NCBI RefSeq assembly: GCF_007830615.1
Contig: NZ_VLLI01000001.1
Location: forward strand, 62,001-126,000
DNA length: 64,000 nt
From: Mucilaginibacter frigoritolerans
GTDB taxonomy: Bacteria > Bacteroidota > Bacteroidia > Sphingobacteriales > Sphingobacteriaceae
Direction: 5' to 3'
Shown: piece after piece, positions 18,691-28,325 of the stretch
How positions within the stretch are numbered: position 1 is the stretch's first letter
Layout of the letters: each line of letters opens with the position of its first letter
Position numbers and translations under genes: made by a program
The notes under the pieces: model-generated
Told to the model about the DNA's origin: nothing
Seen by the model: only the letters and a program-made list of their open reading frames with translations
Databases searched by the model: none

Positions 18691-21120
18691 TTGAAATTTA
18701 TATTGTTTAAGAAGAAATTATTTCTTTTTATCTTGTTTCTCGCCTTTTCTGTTAAATCATTTAGTCAGCAGTTTTATGCTTGTGATTCAAATGGCAAGCT
18801 CGCTTTAATTACGTTAACCAATAGCGGCCCTCAGTATCAATATTTACAAGGCTGTGGTACGTACTTTTCAATAGCTATATCCGGCAATAAGCTGTATTAT
18901 ATTGATTCTTACGCTAATCTTTTTTCGGCTGATATTACAACGGGTGCAACCCCCACAATTACCAATTGTACACTCATTACAACCGGTATTGCCGGCGATG
19001 CCCTTACTGTTGACACCAAGGGATTGTTATATTACGTTAATGGTTATCAGCTTTATTCAGTTAACCCCAATAGCCCCAATCCAACATCTCAATACTTAGG
19101 CACAATGCCCTATAGTGCTGCGGGCGATGTAGCATTTTATAATAACCAATTGTATATGGCTGCTCCCGAAGGTATCGTTACCGTAAATTTAAGTAACCCG
19201 GCTTTAAGCACCCTATCTATTCCTATGTATAATGTAGACGTTTTTGGCTTGGCAAATGTTTTGGTAAACGGGGTCAAAACATTATACGCATTAGATGTAA
19301 ATCAGCAAGCAAACTCAACCAGTATTATTCAGCTCGATATGCAAAATATGACTCAGGTGGGTTCAGTAGGAACTGTACCATTTGTAATTTATGATGCAGG
19401 AAGCGCTACAGAAGCGGGTGTGGTGCAAAGAATCAATATTGTTAACTTTACTACTACCCAGGAGTGTAACGCATATAACCAGGCAAGCGTTGCTATAGTT
19501 TGCTCACCCGGTACCAATCAATACACATTTACGCTTGGTAATGGCCAGAGCAATACTACCGGAACCTTTGATAATTTGCCACCAGGTACTTATAATCTTA
19601 CCATCAAATCAAACGGGCCGGAAATACCAACAGATACAGCTTTTGTTATACCGGATTATACGGTTAATAGCCCGGCAATTACCGAAACTCAAATAAATCC
19701 TGTATGTAATAATAGCGGTCAGATTAAGCTTGATGTGGGGGCTTCTGACGCATTGTACAGCATAGCGTTTCAAAATAGTGTTTATGGCTTCGACCATATC
19801 TTTACAGGTTTAAGTACAGGGACTTATAGTTTTACTATTCTAAATAAAAGTGGTTGTATAATTGACCAGAAATCCTACTATCTGCCACAAGATCCATGTG
19901 TTTCTGTTGTGATTGATAGTATTAATGTTACCAGGGAATGTAACGCATTGAATAAGGGGCAGGTTAAAATTGTGTGCGAACCCAATACCGATCAGTTTAC
20001 ATTTACCCTAGGTAATGGCCAATCCAATACAACGGGTATTTTTGATAATCTTTTGCCGGGTACCTATCAGCTTAATGTTACATCAAACGGAGGGCAATTC
20101 CCTACCAATACAACCTTTATAGTGCCCGATTTTAGCTTGAGTGACCCAATCATAAATGCAACACTCAATGAACCGATATGCAATTTAACCGGTACTATTA
20201 AGCTTGATGCAGGAAGCGCAGATGCTGCATACCGTATACAATACAACAATAATACCTTTGGTTTTGATAATAGTTTTACCGGGCTTACTGCAGGCACCTA
20301 TCACTTTACTATTGTTAACACAGCCGGTTGCATTATTGAGGAAAAGGATTATGTGCTAACGCAAAATGTTTGCCCCCCAATAACCATTGGCAATATTGAT
20401 GTAGCCCCCGAGTGCACTGTTTACGGACAAGCCAGCATAACAATAACAACGCAACCTCATCCTGATCAGTACACTTATACATTAAATAATGTGAGCGATA
20501 CTACCGGTGTTTTTGATTTTGTGCCTCCTGGTACTTATAATCTGGTTATTACTTCATCTGGCGGAGACAAGTTAGAACAGCAGGTAATAGTGCCCGACTA
20601 TACGCTTGATAAACCAGATATTGCCCTTACTATTAAAAGTGCAGAATGTGAATTACCAGGCAGCGTAAAAATTTCTGCCAATGGCGATAGTAAAGGTGCG
20701 GCAACTATTAAACACGGTACTGATGTTTTTCCTTTTAATTCAACTATTAATAATTTGAAACCTGGCATTAATTATTTTAATATATTTAACGGGCAAGGTT
20801 GTATTATTGATACACTTGCCGTCAATATTCCGCATGATGAGTGTTTTATTGTAAGCTTCCCAAATGCTTTCACACCAAATGGCGATGGTATAAATGACGT
20901 TTTTAGGGCGAATCAAAATAGTAATCCCATAGTTTTTAAGCTTTTCGTTTATGATCGCTGGGGCAGTTTGGTATTTCAATCAAAAAGTGTTTTTGATGGC
21001 TGGGACGGAACCGTTAATAATAACCCCGCACCATTTGGCGTGTATTATTACGTAGCATCCTTTACCATGCCCGATAACAAGAGCAGTACAAAAAGCGGAT
21101 ATGTAACACTTATAAGGTAG
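18691..21120 (+). CDS. Secreted multi-domain protein with T9SS type B (CHU_C) sorting domain
   Basis: 809 residues. The start must be TTG at 18691: it gives a signal peptide (MKFILFKKKLFLFILFLAFS) and no in-frame ATG occurs before the mature region. Residues ~25-245 look like a beta-propeller-type region (repeated YYIDSYANLFSAD, LYYVNGYQLYSV). Three homologous modules of ~155 residues follow, each opening with a ...ECN/ECT... strand and containing QSNTTG.FDN..PGTY and PDY or PDF signatures. The last ~85 residues (FTPNGDGINDVF, DRWGSLVFQS, FDGWDG, PFGVYYYVA) are the gliding-motility-associated C-terminal domain recognised by type IX secretion. Expected to be surface-exposed or released; likely an adhesin or matrix protein. 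Confidence 0.92.
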   Translation: MKFILFKKKLFLFILFLAFSVKSFSQQFYACDSNGKLALITLTNSGPQYQYLQGCGTYFSIAISGNKLYYIDSYANLFSADITTGATPTITNCTLITTGIAGDALTVDTKGLLYYVNGYQLYSVNPNSPNPTSQYLGTMPYSAAGDVAFYNNQLYMAAPEGIVTVNLSNPALSTLSIPMYNVDVFGLANVLVNGVKTLYALDVNQQANSTSIIQLDMQNMTQVGSVGTVPFVIYDAGSATEAGVVQRINIVNFTTTQECNAYNQASVAIVCSPGTNQYTFTLGNGQSNTTGTFDNLPPGTYNLTIKSNGPEIPTDTAFVIPDYTVNSPAITETQINPVCNNSGQIKLDVGASDALYSIAFQNSVYGFDHIFTGLSTGTYSFTILNKSGCIIDQKSYYLPQDPCVSVVIDSINVTRECNALNKGQVKIVCEPNTDQFTFTLGNGQSNTTGIFDNLLPGTYQLNVTSNGGQFPTNTTFIVPDFSLSDPIINATLNEPICNLTGTIKLDAGSADAAYRIQYNNNTFGFDNSFTGLTAGTYHFTIVNTAGCIIEEKDYVLTQNVCPPITIGNIDVAPECTVYGQASITITTQPHPDQYTYTLNNVSDTTGVFDFVPPGTYNLVITSSGGDKLEQQVIVPDYTLDKPDIALTIKSAECELPGSVKISANGDSKGAATIKHGTDVFPFNSTINNLKPGINYFNIFNGQGCIIDTLAVNIPHDECFIVSFPNAFTPNGDGINDVFRANQNSNPIVFKLFVYDRWGSLVFQSKSVFDGWDGTVNNNPAPFGVYYYVASFTMPDNKSSTKSGYVTLIR

Positions 21121-21162
21121 TTGCTAAACAACATATTTACATTATTCTACTCGAAAATAAAA

Positions 21163-21170
21163 TACATTTG
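21163..21170 (+). promoter_or_regulatory. Putative -7 box of the 21218 lipoprotein gene
   Basis: TACATTTG matches TAnnTTTG exactly; it lies 47 bp upstream of the ATG at 21218 and just after the preceding gene stops. No clear -33 TTTG was seen. Confidence 0.4.
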
Positions 21171-21217
21171 CAGGTAATTGCGGTTAGCCATAAAAGGCTT
21201 TCAGCCGCATTGATTGT

Positions 21218-21922
21218 ATGACTAAACGTATTAATTTTTTAGCGCTTTGCTTTTTAACGTTCATTTTTTTTGCCTGCAAAAAGCCACAGCCTGTTCCGCA
21301 TTATACTATATCAAAAGTTTTTAAAACAGATACCCTTACTACTGTTGATGTTCACATTAACCACAGGATGACCGCACAGCAACTATTGCTGATAGCCGGC
21401 AAAGTGAAAACCGACAGTGCCAAAATTGAGCACCTGGCTATCCATTACCTGTTGCCCGGCAATACTGATTTTAGCGCAGGCGATAACAGCTATTACGCAG
21501 CCGCTAAGTTTATTAAAGAAAGCGATGTAAAACCAACCGATACTTTAAAGGACGATAACGGCAACGTATTCAGGGTGAAGATTTATGGATTGGATAGCGC
21601 AAAAGTGAAAATACTACTGAGCCTTCAGCCTAAAGAAATTACCAATAAGAATGTGCTGGGCAGGTTTATTGATGATTATAATCATACGGTAATTATTCCC
21701 TTTACCGATCCGCTGGATGAAAAGAATGACCTCTATATTATTGAGCTCGATTCTACCGCCAAAATAGTATCTGCCACCATGCCGCAAAAGGTAAATGATG
21801 GTTTTGAAAAATGGCTGGTAAGCCCCAATGGCGATTACATCACCCTAAAAGATAGTGTGCTTACCCAATATGCTGCCGATGGTTTGGGCGTGCCGTTTAA
21901 CAGTATAAAATCAGGAAGGTAA
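21218..21922 (+). CDS. Lipoprotein of unknown function
   Basis: 234 residues with a lipoprotein signal peptide (MTKRINFLALCFLTFIFFAC, acylated Cys at residue 20). The mature part starts KKPQPVPHYTISKVFKTDTL and is soluble, with many Asp/Lys residues and no motif I recognise. Bacteroidota encode many such outer-membrane lipoproteins. There are no operon partners: a family A repeat follows and then a convergent gene. Confidence 0.75.
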   Translation: MTKRINFLALCFLTFIFFACKKPQPVPHYTISKVFKTDTLTTVDVHINHRMTAQQLLLIAGKVKTDSAKIEHLAIHYLLPGNTDFSAGDNSYYAAAKFIKESDVKPTDTLKDDNGNVFRVKIYGLDSAKVKILLSLQPKEITNKNVLGRFIDDYNHTVIIPFTDPLDEKNDLYIIELDSTAKIVSATMPQKVNDGFEKWLVSPNGDYITLKDSVLTQYAADGLGVPFNSIKSGR

Positions 21923-21937
21923 AAAATCTCTCCCCCA

Positions 21938-22064
21938 TGTCATTGCGAGGTACGAAGCAATCTATAAGCTATGCAAATCAATGGCGAAGGATTTCTGTTC
22001 AATAAAGAGAATACCGTTCCGTTGATTGTCCTTTGTAGAGGTTGCTTCGTACCTCGCAATGACG
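21938..22064 (+). repeat. Repeat family A (MITE-like), copy 2
   Basis: 127 bp with terminal inverted arms: TGTCATTGCGAGGTACGAAG at the left and its complement ending CCTCGCAATGACG at the right. The interior includes CTATAAGCTATGCAAATCAA and GTTGATTGTCC as in copies 3 and 4. It sits between the convergent lipoprotein and PBP4-type genes. Confidence 0.9.
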
Positions 22065-22088
22065 CTTGGTAATTTTTACGATTCCCTC

Positions 22089-23501
22089 TTACTTCAACTC
22101 ATCCAATACCCCAAACATCTTCTCCTTAATAGCGTGACTCGATCCGTTGAAGTTGTTTACCATGATGGAGAAACATAGCTCCCTGCCCTTATATGTTTGA
22201 TAACCGGCATAAGTGAGCACATTAATAATGCTGCCGCTTTTCATTTTCATGTTGTTGTAGGTGGGCAAGCTCTCGTAAAAATCAACGAACCAATCTGTCC
22301 CTTTTGCTGATTTCAGGATGGTGGCCATGGTTAAGGTAGTTACCCTGTCGGTAGGGGATAGACCACTGCCATCAACAATGTTTAGTGAGTGTGGGTCAAT
22401 ACCCCGGGCTTTCCAAAAATCCTGCTCTACTTGTACGCCGTTGGTGGTTGAGGGTTGTTTACCTGCTTTCCAGGCTATGGTTTTTAATAATTGCTCGGCA
22501 TACAGGTTAATGCTTTTCTGGTTGAGCCAGTAAATAATCTGGCTTAAACGTGGCGATGGTATGCTGGTTAAATTAGTGGCTATCTGTGGTGTTTGCAGGC
22601 CCTTAGCCGCTAATGTTCCGGTTGATTCGGGTTCATTGCTTACCAAAATACCTAATCGTTTCAGGGTATCGGTAAGATGGTAGGCGGCATCATAAGCCGG
22701 ATCGGGGAGGGCCGCTGCTATGCTTTTTTTAGTTTGATCAATGGCATAGGTACCCCGCAGGTACATGGTTTTACCGCCTATGGGTAAAAAGGCATAAGCA
22801 TTGTCGCCGGTACCTGATGGCGCATTGGTCAGCTCGCTTTTAAAGTTCAGGTAGGGCACATTGGGCACGGTACGCGTTACACTTACCGGACTATCAACCC
22901 CACCGGTATGCAGCTTAATATCAAACTGGTTTTCGCGCCAGCAAAGTCCCGATGTTCCTGCGCCGTAGTAATTGCCTACATCCATCCAGATCCACCCCTC
23001 AGGAATTGACTGCGAACCAAATATGCTGTCATCGCCAATAACCCTGCCGTTTACCTTTTTTATGCCTGCTTTTTGCAGGGCAGTAACCATCAGGCTAAGG
23101 ATATGATCCTCGTGCATGCTTTCATAGCGCCAGCTGCCCAGGGTAGGGTCGCCGGCACCTTTAATAATGATATCACCGTTAAGGGTACCATCGGCAGTAA
23201 TAATACCTGTGTAGCCAAACTGGGTTTGGTATTGAAAATCCTTCCCTAATAAATTGAAGGCCGTAATAGTAGTAACTGTTTTTAAGGTTGATGCCGTAGC
23301 CAGACCCATATTAGGATTGGCGGAAAACACCGTTTCACCCGTTTTAGCATCCAGCACGGTTAATGATACCGAGGCATAACGGCACTGTGTATCGCTTTGC
23401 AGACGGTTAAATGCCGATTGCAGGTTTTGCTGTAAGGATTGCCCCGAAGCATCGACCCCTAAAAAAAATAAACTAACTAAGCAGATCTGCCTGATCTTCA
23501 T
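22089..23501 (-). CDS. dacB: D-alanyl-D-alanine carboxypeptidase/endopeptidase, PBP4 (S13) type
   Basis: 470 residues from ATG 23501, which gives a signal peptide (MKIRQICLVSLFFLGVDASG); in-frame codons further upstream add 14 residues but no better start. The three class C penicillin-binding-protein motifs are seen: SxxK as STLK in MGLATASTLKTVT, SxN as SIN in NQKSINLYAEQLL, and KTG-like KSG in NMKMKSGSIINV. The enzyme acts in the periplasm on peptidoglycan cross-links and stem peptides. Its start lies 29 bp inside the end of the upstream amino-acid permease gene, so they are probably co-transcribed. Length is typical of PBP4. Confidence 0.93.
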   Translation of the reverse strand: MKIRQICLVSLFFLGVDASGQSLQQNLQSAFNRLQSDTQCRYASVSLTVLDAKTGETVFSANPNMGLATASTLKTVTTITAFNLLGKDFQYQTQFGYTGIITADGTLNGDIIIKGAGDPTLGSWRYESMHEDHILSLMVTALQKAGIKKVNGRVIGDDSIFGSQSIPEGWIWMDVGNYYGAGTSGLCWRENQFDIKLHTGGVDSPVSVTRTVPNVPYLNFKSELTNAPSGTGDNAYAFLPIGGKTMYLRGTYAIDQTKKSIAAALPDPAYDAAYHLTDTLKRLGILVSNEPESTGTLAAKGLQTPQIATNLTSIPSPRLSQIIYWLNQKSINLYAEQLLKTIAWKAGKQPSTTNGVQVEQDFWKARGIDPHSLNIVDGSGLSPTDRVTTLTMATILKSAKGTDWFVDFYESLPTYNNMKMKSGSIINVLTYAGYQTYKGRELCFSIMVNNFNGSSHAIKEKMFGVLDELK

Positions 23502-24909
23502 TTGTTGAATTACGTTGCGTAAAATAATAAATAGGGATACCAATCAATACAATAATTAAGCCTGGCCATGTAAAGTTTGGCTTATAGATAATCAATAAGA
23601 TACAAAAAACAACCCCCATAATCATATAAATAGCTGGCAATACAGGGTATCCGAATGCTTTATAGGGCCTTTCGGCATTGGGGCGCTTAACGCGGAGTAT
23701 GTAAATGCCTAAAATGGTTAATACATAAAATATCACCACTACAAAAGATATCATGTCCAGCAAATCGCCATATCTGCCGCTCAGGCAAAGAATAGAAGCT
23801 ACTACGGCTTGTATCCACAAACCAAATTCGGGTACGGCAAACTTGTTTAAAGTGCCGGTACGTTTAAAGAATAAACCATCTTTAGCCATGCTGTAGTAAA
23901 CCCTTGCACCTGCCATAATTAAACCATTGTTACAGCCAAAGGTGGAGATCATGATCATTACGGCGATAATATAAGTGCCTAAATCACCGAATATTACATG
24001 TGATGCAGCCACGGCAACACGGTCTTTATCGGCAGTGGCAATATCATGCATTGATAGTACGCCTGTATACATCACATTGGCCGAAACATAAATAATGGTA
24101 ACTATCAATGTACCAAAAAATAAGCTTAGGCCGATGTTACGCTTCGGGTTGCTCATTTCGCCTGCAATAAAGGTTACATTGTTCCAGGCATCACTGCTAA
24201 AAATAGAACCCACCATAGCGGCAGCAATTGCACCCATAGCAGCAGCAAGCGTATAACTTCCGAAAGAACCATCGGCATTGAGCTTGTGCATACTCCAGGC
24301 ATTTGTCCAGTTGGCATGCCATACATCGCCCTTAAGGGCAAAAAAACCAAATATAATCAACCCGAATAAACTGAGTAGTTTGGTAATGGTAAATATATTT
24401 TGGATGATTTTACCGCTTTTAACACCTTTGGTATTGATAAAAGTAAGCAGCACAATTACTACGATAGAAACCAGTTGCGCTGCGCTGATATTGACCAGGC
24501 TGCTGTGAAAAAGAATATTATCCTCGCTAAGCGGATGAAAAAGGTACGCAGCAAATTTAGAAAATGCCACCCCTACGGCAGCAATGGTGCCGGTTTGTAT
24601 TACGGCAAAAAAGCTCCATCCGTATAAAAAAGCAATTAGTTTGTTGTAAGCTTCTTTAAGGTAGATGTACTGACCACCTGCTTTGGGGAACATGGCACTC
24701 AGCTCGCCATAGCTTACGGCTGCGGTAAGGGTCATAAAGCCGGTTATGAGCCAAACGGCTATGAGCCAGCCCGCCGAGCCCACATCGCGGGTAATATCGG
24801 CACTAACAATAAATATACCTGAGCCTATCATGGAGCCTGCTACCAGCATAGTGCCGTCAAGCAAACCCAGTTCGTGCTTCAATTTTGGTTGTTCCTGTTT
24901 CTCAGTCAT
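23473..24909 (-). CDS. APC superfamily amino-acid permease (LAT-like)
   Basis: About 478 residues with twelve predicted membrane spans. The N-terminal unwound-helix motif LGLLDGTMLVAGSMIGSGIF is diagnostic of APC transporters. EMSNPKRNIGLSL in the cytoplasmic loop and SYGELSAMFPKAGGQYIYLKE are also typical. Start: the ATG at 24909; a TTG one codon upstream is possible. It imports or exchanges amino acids in the inner membrane; substrate not predictable. First gene of a unit with the PBP4-type gene. Confidence 0.9.
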   Translation of the reverse strand: MTEKQEQPKLKHELGLLDGTMLVAGSMIGSGIFIVSADITRDVGSAGWLIAVWLITGFMTLTAAVSYGELSAMFPKAGGQYIYLKEAYNKLIAFLYGWSFFAVIQTGTIAAVGVAFSKFAAYLFHPLSEDNILFHSSLVNISAAQLVSIVVIVLLTFINTKGVKSGKIIQNIFTITKLLSLFGLIIFGFFALKGDVWHANWTNAWSMHKLNADGSFGSYTLAAAMGAIAAAMVGSIFSSDAWNNVTFIAGEMSNPKRNIGLSLFFGTLIVTIIYVSANVMYTGVLSMHDIATADKDRVAVAASHVIFGDLGTYIIAVMIMISTFGCNNGLIMAGARVYYSMAKDGLFFKRTGTLNKFAVPEFGLWIQAVVASILCLSGRYGDLLDMISFVVVIFYVLTILGIYILRVKRPNAERPYKAFGYPVLPAIYMIMGVVFCILLIIYKPNFTWPGLIIVLIGIPIYYFTQRNSTNEDQADLLS

Positions 24910-25057
24910 CAATAGTGAGGTGTTTAAGCTTCTAAACTATTCAAAAAACTTTATAATTGACACGCTATTGTAAATAAATTAATTTGCTAATTTGCAGAAC
25001 CAATTATTTTAATCATCTAAGGGATTAATAACAAAAAACTTACACCAATTATTGAAT

Positions 25058-27307
25058 ATGGATTTTTTAAACACTTACTTAATTTATTTGATTCCTGTAT
25101 TTGGACTTATTGGAATTATCGCCATGGCTATAAAGGCTGCATGGGTTACTAAACAGGAAACCGGCGATGCAGGGATGAACCAGTTAGCAGGCTACATTGC
25201 CGATGGTGCAATGGCTTTTTTACGTGCCGAGTGGAAAATACTCAGCTACTTTGTAGTATTAGCCATGATATTGCTGGCATGGTCGGGCACAACGGTGACT
25301 ACATCGAGCCCGGTAATTGCGGTATCATTTTTAGTGGGCGCTTTCCTATCGGCCTTTGCAGGCTTTTTGGGGATGCGTATTGCTACCAAAGCCAACGTGC
25401 GCACCACGCAGGCAGCTAAAACCAGTTTGGCCAAAGCCCTAAAAGTATCGTTTACAGGCGGTACGGTAATGGGTTTGGGCGTTGCCGGTTTGGCGGTTAT
25501 TGGTTTAGGTTCCTTGTTTATTGTGTTTTATACGGTTTACGTGGTAAATACAGGCAGCAGCGTTAACGGCGAAGCCATGGCAAGAGCCCTGGATGTTTTG
25601 GCCGGATTTTCATTAGGTGCTGAATCCATAGCGTTATTTGCCCGTGTTGGCGGTGGTATTTATACCAAAGCTGCCGACGTAGGTGCCGACCTGGTAGGTA
25701 AGGTTGAAGCCGGGATCCCTGAGGATGATGTGCGTAACCCCGCCACCATTGCCGATAACGTAGGCGATAACGTGGGTGACGTAGCCGGTATGGGTGCCGA
25801 TTTATTCGGATCGTATGTGGCTACTATGCTGGCGACTATGGTATTGGGTAGAGAAATAGTATCTGACGATAAATTTGGTGGTATAGCCCCGGTATTGTTG
25901 CCGATGGTTATTGCAGGCTTAGGTTTGGTATTCTCTATTGTTGGTGCCGCCTTCGTTAAAATAAAAACAGAAACCTCCAGCGTACAAAAAGCATTGAATT
26001 TAGGCAACTGGATGTCGATTATATTAACTGCAATAGCTACTTATTTTGTGGTGATGTGGATGCTGCCCGATGGTGAGTTCCACATGTCGAGAGATTTGGC
26101 TAACGGTGTTTTAAAAGAGGGGTCATCGCACTTTACTAAAAACGGGGTGTTTATGGCTATCCTGGTAGGCTTGGTAGTAGGTACGCTGATGTCTATGATT
26201 ACAGAGTATTATACCGCTATGGGCAAGCGCCCGGTGCTGAGCATCATCAGGCAATCGTCAACGGGCCATGCAACCAATATTATTGGTGGTTTGGCTGTGG
26301 GCATGGAGTCGACAGTGGCCCCGATATTAGTTTTGGCAGCCGGTATTTATGGCGCCCATTACTTTGCAGGCTTATACGGCGTGGCTATTGCTGCTGCCGG
26401 TATGATGGCCACCACCGCTATGCAATTGGCTATTGATGCCTTCGGACCTATTGCCGATAACGCAGGTGGTATTGCCGAAATGAGCCGCTTACCCGAAGAA
26501 GTTAGGCACCGTACCGATAACCTTGATGCTGTGGGTAACACTACCGCAGCAACCGGTAAAGGTTTCGCCATTGCTTCGGCAGCGCTAACCTCACTGGCCT
26601 TGTTTGCAGCCTTTGTGGGTGTTGCAGGTATTGAGCATATTGATATTTATAAAGCAAATGTACTGGCTGGCTTATTTGTTGGCGGTATGATCCCATTCAT
26701 CTTCTCTGCGCTGTGTATCTCTGCCGTTGGTAGAGCAGCTATGGCGATGGTGGAAGAAGTACGACGTCAGTTCCGTGAGATACCGGGCATTATGGAGTAT
26801 ACCGGTAAGCCCGAGTACGAAAAATGCGTAGCCATATCAACCAAAGCATCTATCCGCGAGATGGTTGCCCCGGGATTGATTGCCCTGATTACGCCAATTA
26901 TTATCGGCTTTGCTTTTGGTCCGGAGGTTTTGGGTGGATTATTGGCAGGCGTAACCGTATCGGGTGTATTGATGGGAATTTTCCAGAGCAATGCCGGTGG
27001 TGCCTGGGATAATGCCAAAAAATCATTCGAAAAAGGATGCGAGATAAACGGAGAGATCTATTACAAAAAATCAGAACCGCATAAAGCATCCGTAACCGGC
27101 GATACCGTAGGCGATCCGTTTAAAGATACCTCAGGTCCGTCGATGAATATTTTAATTAAGCTGATGTCTATCGTATCACTGGTAATAGCCCCGCACTTAA
27201 ATGCAAGCGATGCCAAACCAAGTGCGATAAATCATCACCCAGCACCAAAAGAGATCAGGATGCAAGCCGTAAACACGCATGTAACGCTGATCAGCAAAAA
27301 AGGATAA
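25058..27307 (+). CDS. hppA: Membrane-bound pyrophosphatase, K+-dependent, probably H+-pumping
   Basis: 749 residues from ATG 25058, with ~16 membrane spans. It hydrolyses pyrophosphate in the cytoplasm and drives ion pumping across the inner membrane. Active-site motifs are present: [38 protein letters not shown] and the C-terminal [24 protein letters not shown] has Ala (not Lys) at the position that decides potassium dependence, so it should need K+. Where Na+-pumping relatives have Glu in DLFES there is Gly (residue 251), and the plant-type Glu four residues on is Ala. A Glu instead occurs in [15 protein letters not shown] (residue 189), as in the Flavobacterium-type H+ pumps. Proton pumping is therefore the better guess over the default sodium label. 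Followed by a strong terminator. Confidence 0.95.
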   Translation: MDFLNTYLIYLIPVFGLIGIIAMAIKAAWVTKQETGDAGMNQLAGYIADGAMAFLRAEWKILSYFVVLAMILLAWSGTTVTTSSPVIAVSFLVGAFLSAFAGFLGMRIATKANVRTTQAAKTSLAKALKVSFTGGTVMGLGVAGLAVIGLGSLFIVFYTVYVVNTGSSVNGEAMARALDVLAGFSLGAESIALFARVGGGIYTKAADVGADLVGKVEAGIPEDDVRNPATIADNVGDNVGDVAGMGADLFGSYVATMLATMVLGREIVSDDKFGGIAPVLLPMVIAGLGLVFSIVGAAFVKIKTETSSVQKALNLGNWMSIILTAIATYFVVMWMLPDGEFHMSRDLANGVLKEGSSHFTKNGVFMAILVGLVVGTLMSMITEYYTAMGKRPVLSIIRQSSTGHATNIIGGLAVGMESTVAPILVLAAGIYGAHYFAGLYGVAIAAAGMMATTAMQLAIDAFGPIADNAGGIAEMSRLPEEVRHRTDNLDAVGNTTAATGKGFAIASAALTSLALFAAFVGVAGIEHIDIYKANVLAGLFVGGMIPFIFSALCISAVGRAAMAMVEEVRRQFREIPGIMEYTGKPEYEKCVAISTKASIREMVAPGLIALITPIIIGFAFGPEVLGGLLAGVTVSGVLMGIFQSNAGGAWDNAKKSFEKGCEINGEIYYKKSEPHKASVTGDTVGDPFKDTSGPSMNILIKLMSIVSLVIAPHLNASDAKPSAINHHPAPKEIRMQAVNTHVTLISKKG

Positions 27308-27329
27308 TTCAACCTTATAAATATAGATG

Positions 27330-27361
27330 AAAAGGGCTTCCAGGGATGGAGGCCTTTTTTG
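27330..27361 (+). terminator. Intrinsic terminator of hppA
   Basis: AAAAGG..CTTCCA pairs with TGGAGGCCTTTT around a GGGA loop and is followed by T residues. It lies 23 bp after the hppA stop codon. Confidence 0.8.
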
Positions 27362-27380
27362 TGCTCATTTCTCTGCGCCA

Positions 27381-27531
27381 CGTCATTGCGAGGTACGAAG
27401 CAATCTATAAGCTATGCAAATCAATGGAGATAGATTTTTGTTCAAATAACATAATGCCGTGCTGTTGATTGTCCGCTGTAGAGGTTGCTTTCCCGAAACA
27501 AGTTCGGGACAGGCAATACCTCGCAATGACG
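27381..27531 (+). repeat. Repeat family A (MITE-like), copy 3, variant with internal insert
   Basis: 151 bp. The left arm starts CGTCATTGCGAGGTACGAAG, the interior is like copy 2, and the right arm is interrupted by TTTCCCGAAACAAGTTCGGG before ACCTCGCAATGACG. The same insert occurs in copy 1, so these two define a subfamily. Confidence 0.9.
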
Positions 27532-27540
27532 CGCGGTGAT

Positions 27541-27600
27541 TAGTTTCTTGTTTGTCCGTCCGGTTTTTAGGAGCGGGTATGGTGGACAAGGGCGGACGAA
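27541..27600 (+). repeat. Repeat family C, copy 1
   Basis: About 60 bp containing TTTGTCCGTCCGGTTTTTAG and GTATGGTGGACAAG. The reverse complement of copy 2 at 36185-36250 is nearly identical. GTCCGTCC/GGGCGGAC-type arms could pair. Confidence 0.8.
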
Positions 27601-27641
27601 TCTCTCTTCTCATCCCACGATGGATGTTGAATATATTTGCA

Positions 27642-27692
27642 CTGTTGCGTTCGTTTCAGGAGCGAACAGGGGTGAAACACTTTTGAAACAGT
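27642..27692 (-). repeat. Repeat family B, copy 4
   Basis: Reverse-oriented family B: CTGTTGCGTTCGTTTCAGGA at the left end and AAACACTTTTGAAACAG at the right end. With the neighbouring A and C copies it makes a composite repeat island between the hppA terminator and the marC gene. Confidence 0.85.
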
Positions 27693-27740
27693 AAACATCC
27701 ATCCACATGCATTCCTGCTCCCCCTTCAGGGGGGTGGGGG

Positions 27741-28313
27741 TTATAAATGCGTATTACTCCTAAACAACTTTATCGCGATAGCTAATAAAATAATACCGAA
27801 GGCTTTACGCAGTATGGCTAATCCGGTTTGGCCCAGCAGGCGCTCCAGCCATTTTACATTTTTTAGTACGAGGTAAACAAACAGGGTATTCAATATAATG
27901 CCTACTACAATATCCTGCGTTTGGTATTGTGTTTTGAGGGATAGCAGGGTGGTCATGGTACCGGCTCCGGCTATAAGCGGGAAAGCCAGGGGGACGATAG
28001 ATACCGTTGCAGGGATATGATCTTCCTTAAAAAGGGTGATGCCCATTATCATTTCCATCGCTATAATAAAGATCACCAGCGAACCGGCTATGGCAAATGA
28101 AGATACATCCAAACCGATAATGCTCAATAACTTTTCGCCCACAAACAGAAAAACAATCATCAGTACCAGTACGGCTATACTTGCTTTTTCCGATTGGATA
28201 TGCCCGGCCCGTTGGCGCAGCTGGATAATTACGGGTATGGCTCCTATAATATCAATGATCGCAAAAAGGATCATGGTAACGGAAATTATCTCTCTGAAGA
28301 TAAATGGATGCAT
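27741..28313 (-). CDS. MarC family integral membrane protein
   Basis: 190 residues with six membrane spans, the MarC/UPF0056 family (sometimes called NAAT transporters). Motifs: FAIIDIIGAIPVIIQLRQ near the N-terminus and PLAFPLIAGAGTMTTLLSL in the middle, both highly typical. Function in the inner membrane is not firmly established; a link to antibiotic resistance was proposed for E. coli MarC and later doubted. It starts 12 bp after the stop of the upstream MFS gene, so both probably form an operon. Confidence 0.92.
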   Translation of the reverse strand: MHPFIFREIISVTMILFAIIDIIGAIPVIIQLRQRAGHIQSEKASIAVLVLMIVFLFVGEKLLSIIGLDVSSFAIAGSLVIFIIAMEMIMGITLFKEDHIPATVSIVPLAFPLIAGAGTMTTLLSLKTQYQTQDIVVGIILNTLFVYLVLKNVKWLERLLGQTGLAILRKAFGIILLAIAIKLFRSNTHL

Positions 28314-28325
28314 GGCATTAATTTT

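Noticed and set aside
27383-27613. 76-codon minus-strand frame
   Set aside because: Entirely made of repeat families A and C.
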